This document shows positions 62,354-64,000 of a stretch of DNA of 64,000 nucleotides, piece after piece (position 1 is the first letter of the stretch; each line of letters starts with the position of its first letter). The notes below the pieces were generated by a model. It ran no database searches and was not told the origin of the DNA. It was given only the letters and a program-made list of their open reading frames with translations. Source of the stretch: Nostoc sp. UHCC 0870 (lineage in GTDB: Bacteria; Cyanobacteriota; Cyanobacteriia; Cyanobacteriales; Nostocaceae); contig NZ_CP091913.1 of NCBI RefSeq assembly GCF_022063185.1, forward strand, positions 1,736,001-1,800,000, in the 5' to 3' direction. The position numbers were made by a program, and so were the translations under genes.

Positions 62354-62676
62354 AAAAATATCGCCGAATTATCCGAACAATATTAACCGAATACTCTCAA
62401 CTTCCCTACGCTTACGGAGAATTAGAAAGACAGCTAATTATTGATGAAAGTGCCAACCATTATTTACTACTCACACTTGGTTGGGAAAATAAACAACGTG
62501 TACATGGCTGTCTTGTTCACATTGATATTATCAATGATAAAGTTTGGATTCAAAGAGACGGCACTGAAAGCGGAATTGCGAATGAACTTGTCAGTGCCGG
62601 TATTCCTAAAGATAAAATTGTTCTAGCTTTCCAACCAGTTAATGTGAGACAGTATACCGAATTTGCAATTGCTTAG
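62341..62676 (+). CDS. xisI: XisI-family protein
   Basis: The 111-residue protein ([58 protein letters not shown]) is XisI, partner of XisH. The overlapping start makes tight coupling likely. XisH/XisI pairs are numerous in cyanobacteria, far from any excision element. Its last four bases overlap the end of the convergent proA gene. Confidence 0.92.
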   Translation: MDTLEKYRRIIRTILTEYSQLPYAYGELERQLIIDESANHYLLLTLGWENKQRVHGCLVHIDIINDKVWIQRDGTESGIANELVSAGIPKDKIVLAFQPVNVRQYTEFAIA

Positions 62677-63986
62677 ATTCCCTCTAAATCCCGATGAGTA
62701 AAAGCTTTAGCATTTGCCCCCGTGTAGGTAGCAACAATATGTCCATCACCGGTCACTTGATATTTATATGTGATTAATCCTTCTAAACCGACAGGGCCAC
62801 GGGGAGGCATTTGTTGGGTACTAATCCCGACTTCTGCGCCAAAACCGTAGCGGAAACCATCCGCAAAGCGGGTAGAACAGTTGTGAAAAACTCCGGCGGA
62901 ATTGACTAAGCCAAAAAATGTTTCTACTGTTGCTAAATCTTCTGTGATAATGGCATCTGTATGACGAGAACCATATTCGTTAATGTGAGCGATCGCAGTT
63001 TCTAATGAGTCTACAATTTTTACTGCCAAAATCAAATCACTATACTCTGTTTCCCAATCTGCATCAATGGCAGGCGCAATATTAGGTAATATTTTTAAAG
63101 TACCTTCATCACCTCGTAATTCTACATCAACTGCTTGTAAAGCTGCGGCGACTTGGGGCAGAAATTCCGGTGCGATCGCTTGATGTACTAACATAGTTTC
63201 AATGGCATTACAAGCAGCAGCATATTGGATTTTGGCATCAACAGCAATCTGCACAGCTTTATCAATATCAGCCGCTTTATCTACATACAGATGACAGATT
63301 CCATCAGCGTGACCAAGTACAGGAATGCGCGTATTTTCTTGCACAAACCTGACAAAAGAATTAGAACCTCTAGGAATAATTAAATCTACATATTTATCTA
63401 ACTTTAAAAGTTCTAAAGTTTCTTCTCTAGTTGTGAGTAATTGCACCACATCAGGACTAACATCTGTTTGTGATAAACCTTGTTTAATCGCCTTGACTAT
63501 CGCCTCACAAGAACGTACAGCTTCTTTACCACATTTGAGAATGACACCATTACCCGACTTAATCGCCAAAGAGACAATTTGAATCGCCGCTTCTGGACGT
63601 GCTTCAAAAATAATCCCCAACACACCCAAGGGACAAGTTACCCGTTTGAGAACCAAGCCAGTATCGAGTTCTCGGTTAATCTGCACCTGTCCCACAGGAT
63701 CAGCTAGCTTACCAACATCCCGCACCCCAGCGATCGCATCTCTTAACTTATGTTCATCCAACTGCAACCTTTTATAAAGCGGTTTAGCGATACCCGCAGC
63801 CGTCGCCGCTTCACAATCAGCAATATTTGCAGACACAATCTCATCTTTTGCCGATTCTAACGCTTGGGCAATGGAGGCGATCGCTTGATTTTTCGCCTCA
63901 GTTGAGAGAATAGCCAGATGACTCGCAGCTTGGCGGGTTTGTTGGGCGATCGTATTCAGGGAAGAAGCAACTTGCAGAGTAGTCAT
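62673..63986 (-). CDS. proA: Glutamate-5-semialdehyde dehydrogenase
   Basis: The 437-residue aldehyde-dehydrogenase-like enzyme has [19 protein letters not shown] in part, [18 protein letters not shown], the catalytic Cys in [14 protein letters not shown], and the ending [17 protein letters not shown]. It reduces glutamyl phosphate to glutamate semialdehyde in proline synthesis. ATG 63986 lies 15 bases from the right edge, so its promoter is outside. It overlaps xisI tail-to-tail by four bases. Confidence 0.96.
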   Translation of the reverse strand: MTTLQVASSLNTIAQQTRQAASHLAILSTEAKNQAIASIAQALESAKDEIVSANIADCEAATAAGIAKPLYKRLQLDEHKLRDAIAGVRDVGKLADPVGQVQINRELDTGLVLKRVTCPLGVLGIIFEARPEAAIQIVSLAIKSGNGVILKCGKEAVRSCEAIVKAIKQGLSQTDVSPDVVQLLTTREETLELLKLDKYVDLIIPRGSNSFVRFVQENTRIPVLGHADGICHLYVDKAADIDKAVQIAVDAKIQYAAACNAIETMLVHQAIAPEFLPQVAAALQAVDVELRGDEGTLKILPNIAPAIDADWETEYSDLILAVKIVDSLETAIAHINEYGSRHTDAIITEDLATVETFFGLVNSAGVFHNCSTRFADGFRYGFGAEVGISTQQMPPRGPVGLEGLITYKYQVTGDGHIVATYTGANAKAFTHRDLEGI

Positions 63987-64000
63987 GATTAATCAGAACT

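Noticed and set aside
1..64000. CRISPR array
   Set aside because: No series of 25-40 base direct repeats with unique spacers was found; all tandem arrays have 7-8 base units without spacers.
1..64000. tRNA or rRNA genes
   Set aside because: No tRNA cloverleaf with GTTCRA-type arm or rRNA stretch was recognised by eye; a covariance scan could still find one.

Overview
The window comes from a filamentous, probably heterocyst-forming cyanobacterium of the Nostoc/Anabaena group. Evidence: many HIP1 octamers (GCGATCGC), seven- and eight-base short tandem repeats of the kind known from heterocystous strains, a PSRP-3/Ycf65 ribosomal protein, a cytochrome c6-like protein, a phylloquinone (men) gene group and an XisH/XisI pair. 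Species cannot be named from the sequence alone.

Region 1 (1-1329) is the 3' end of a nonribosomal peptide synthetase gene running in from the left. It holds the end of an adenylation domain, a carrier domain and a thioesterase whose nucleophile position carries Cys instead of Ser.

Region 2 (1504-28572) is a large Wzx/Wzy-type exopolysaccharide locus. It has a STAS-fused initiating sugar-phosphate transferase, a WecG/TagA-type transferase, a Wzz/BY-kinase, six further glycosyltransferases, a serine-acetyltransferase-like enzyme, a Wzy-like polymerase, a Gfo/Idh/MocA oxidoreductase, two membrane acyltransferases, an SDR epimerase, a Wzx flippase, an exported GH74-like Asp-box protein, a 2OG-Fe(II) oxygenase and a methyltransferase. 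Within it, 7054-12090 shows a clear tandem segmental duplication followed by complementary deletions: one copy kept the acetyltransferase, the other kept the GT2, and both kept a GT4-type gene.

Region 3 (29214-45062) is mostly chromosomal housekeeping and conserved hypothetical genes: tex, small membrane proteins, a cytochrome c6-like gene, a VOC protein, a PGM1-like ATP-grasp ligase, a phosphoribulokinase paralogue without the P-loop cysteine, ddl, an acyltransferase, a HAD hydrolase and PSRP-3. It also has IS200/IS605-like debris and a previously unlisted 59-residue Cys-rich ORF.

Region 4 (45138-52042) carries a three-gene minus-strand operon: a membrane-anchored coiled-coil protein with a TerB-C-like tail, a BrxD/DUF2791-type ATPase and an Lhr/MrfA-like helicase. 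It is followed by a WD40 gene remnant broken by an insertion. This is the best candidate for a DNA-processing or defence module. A DUF815 ATPase lies upstream.

Region 5 (53495-55924) pairs an APH-type kinase with a HopA1-family protein, the same combination used by class V lanthipeptide synthetases, with no precursor peptide visible. Region 6 (56010-61924) holds phylloquinone genes (DHNA-CoA thioesterase, menE, menC, menA, menF), followed by xisH, xisI and proA. Tandem repeats and palindromes are unusually intimate with genes here: they supply stop codons, a ribosome-binding site and even in-frame codons.
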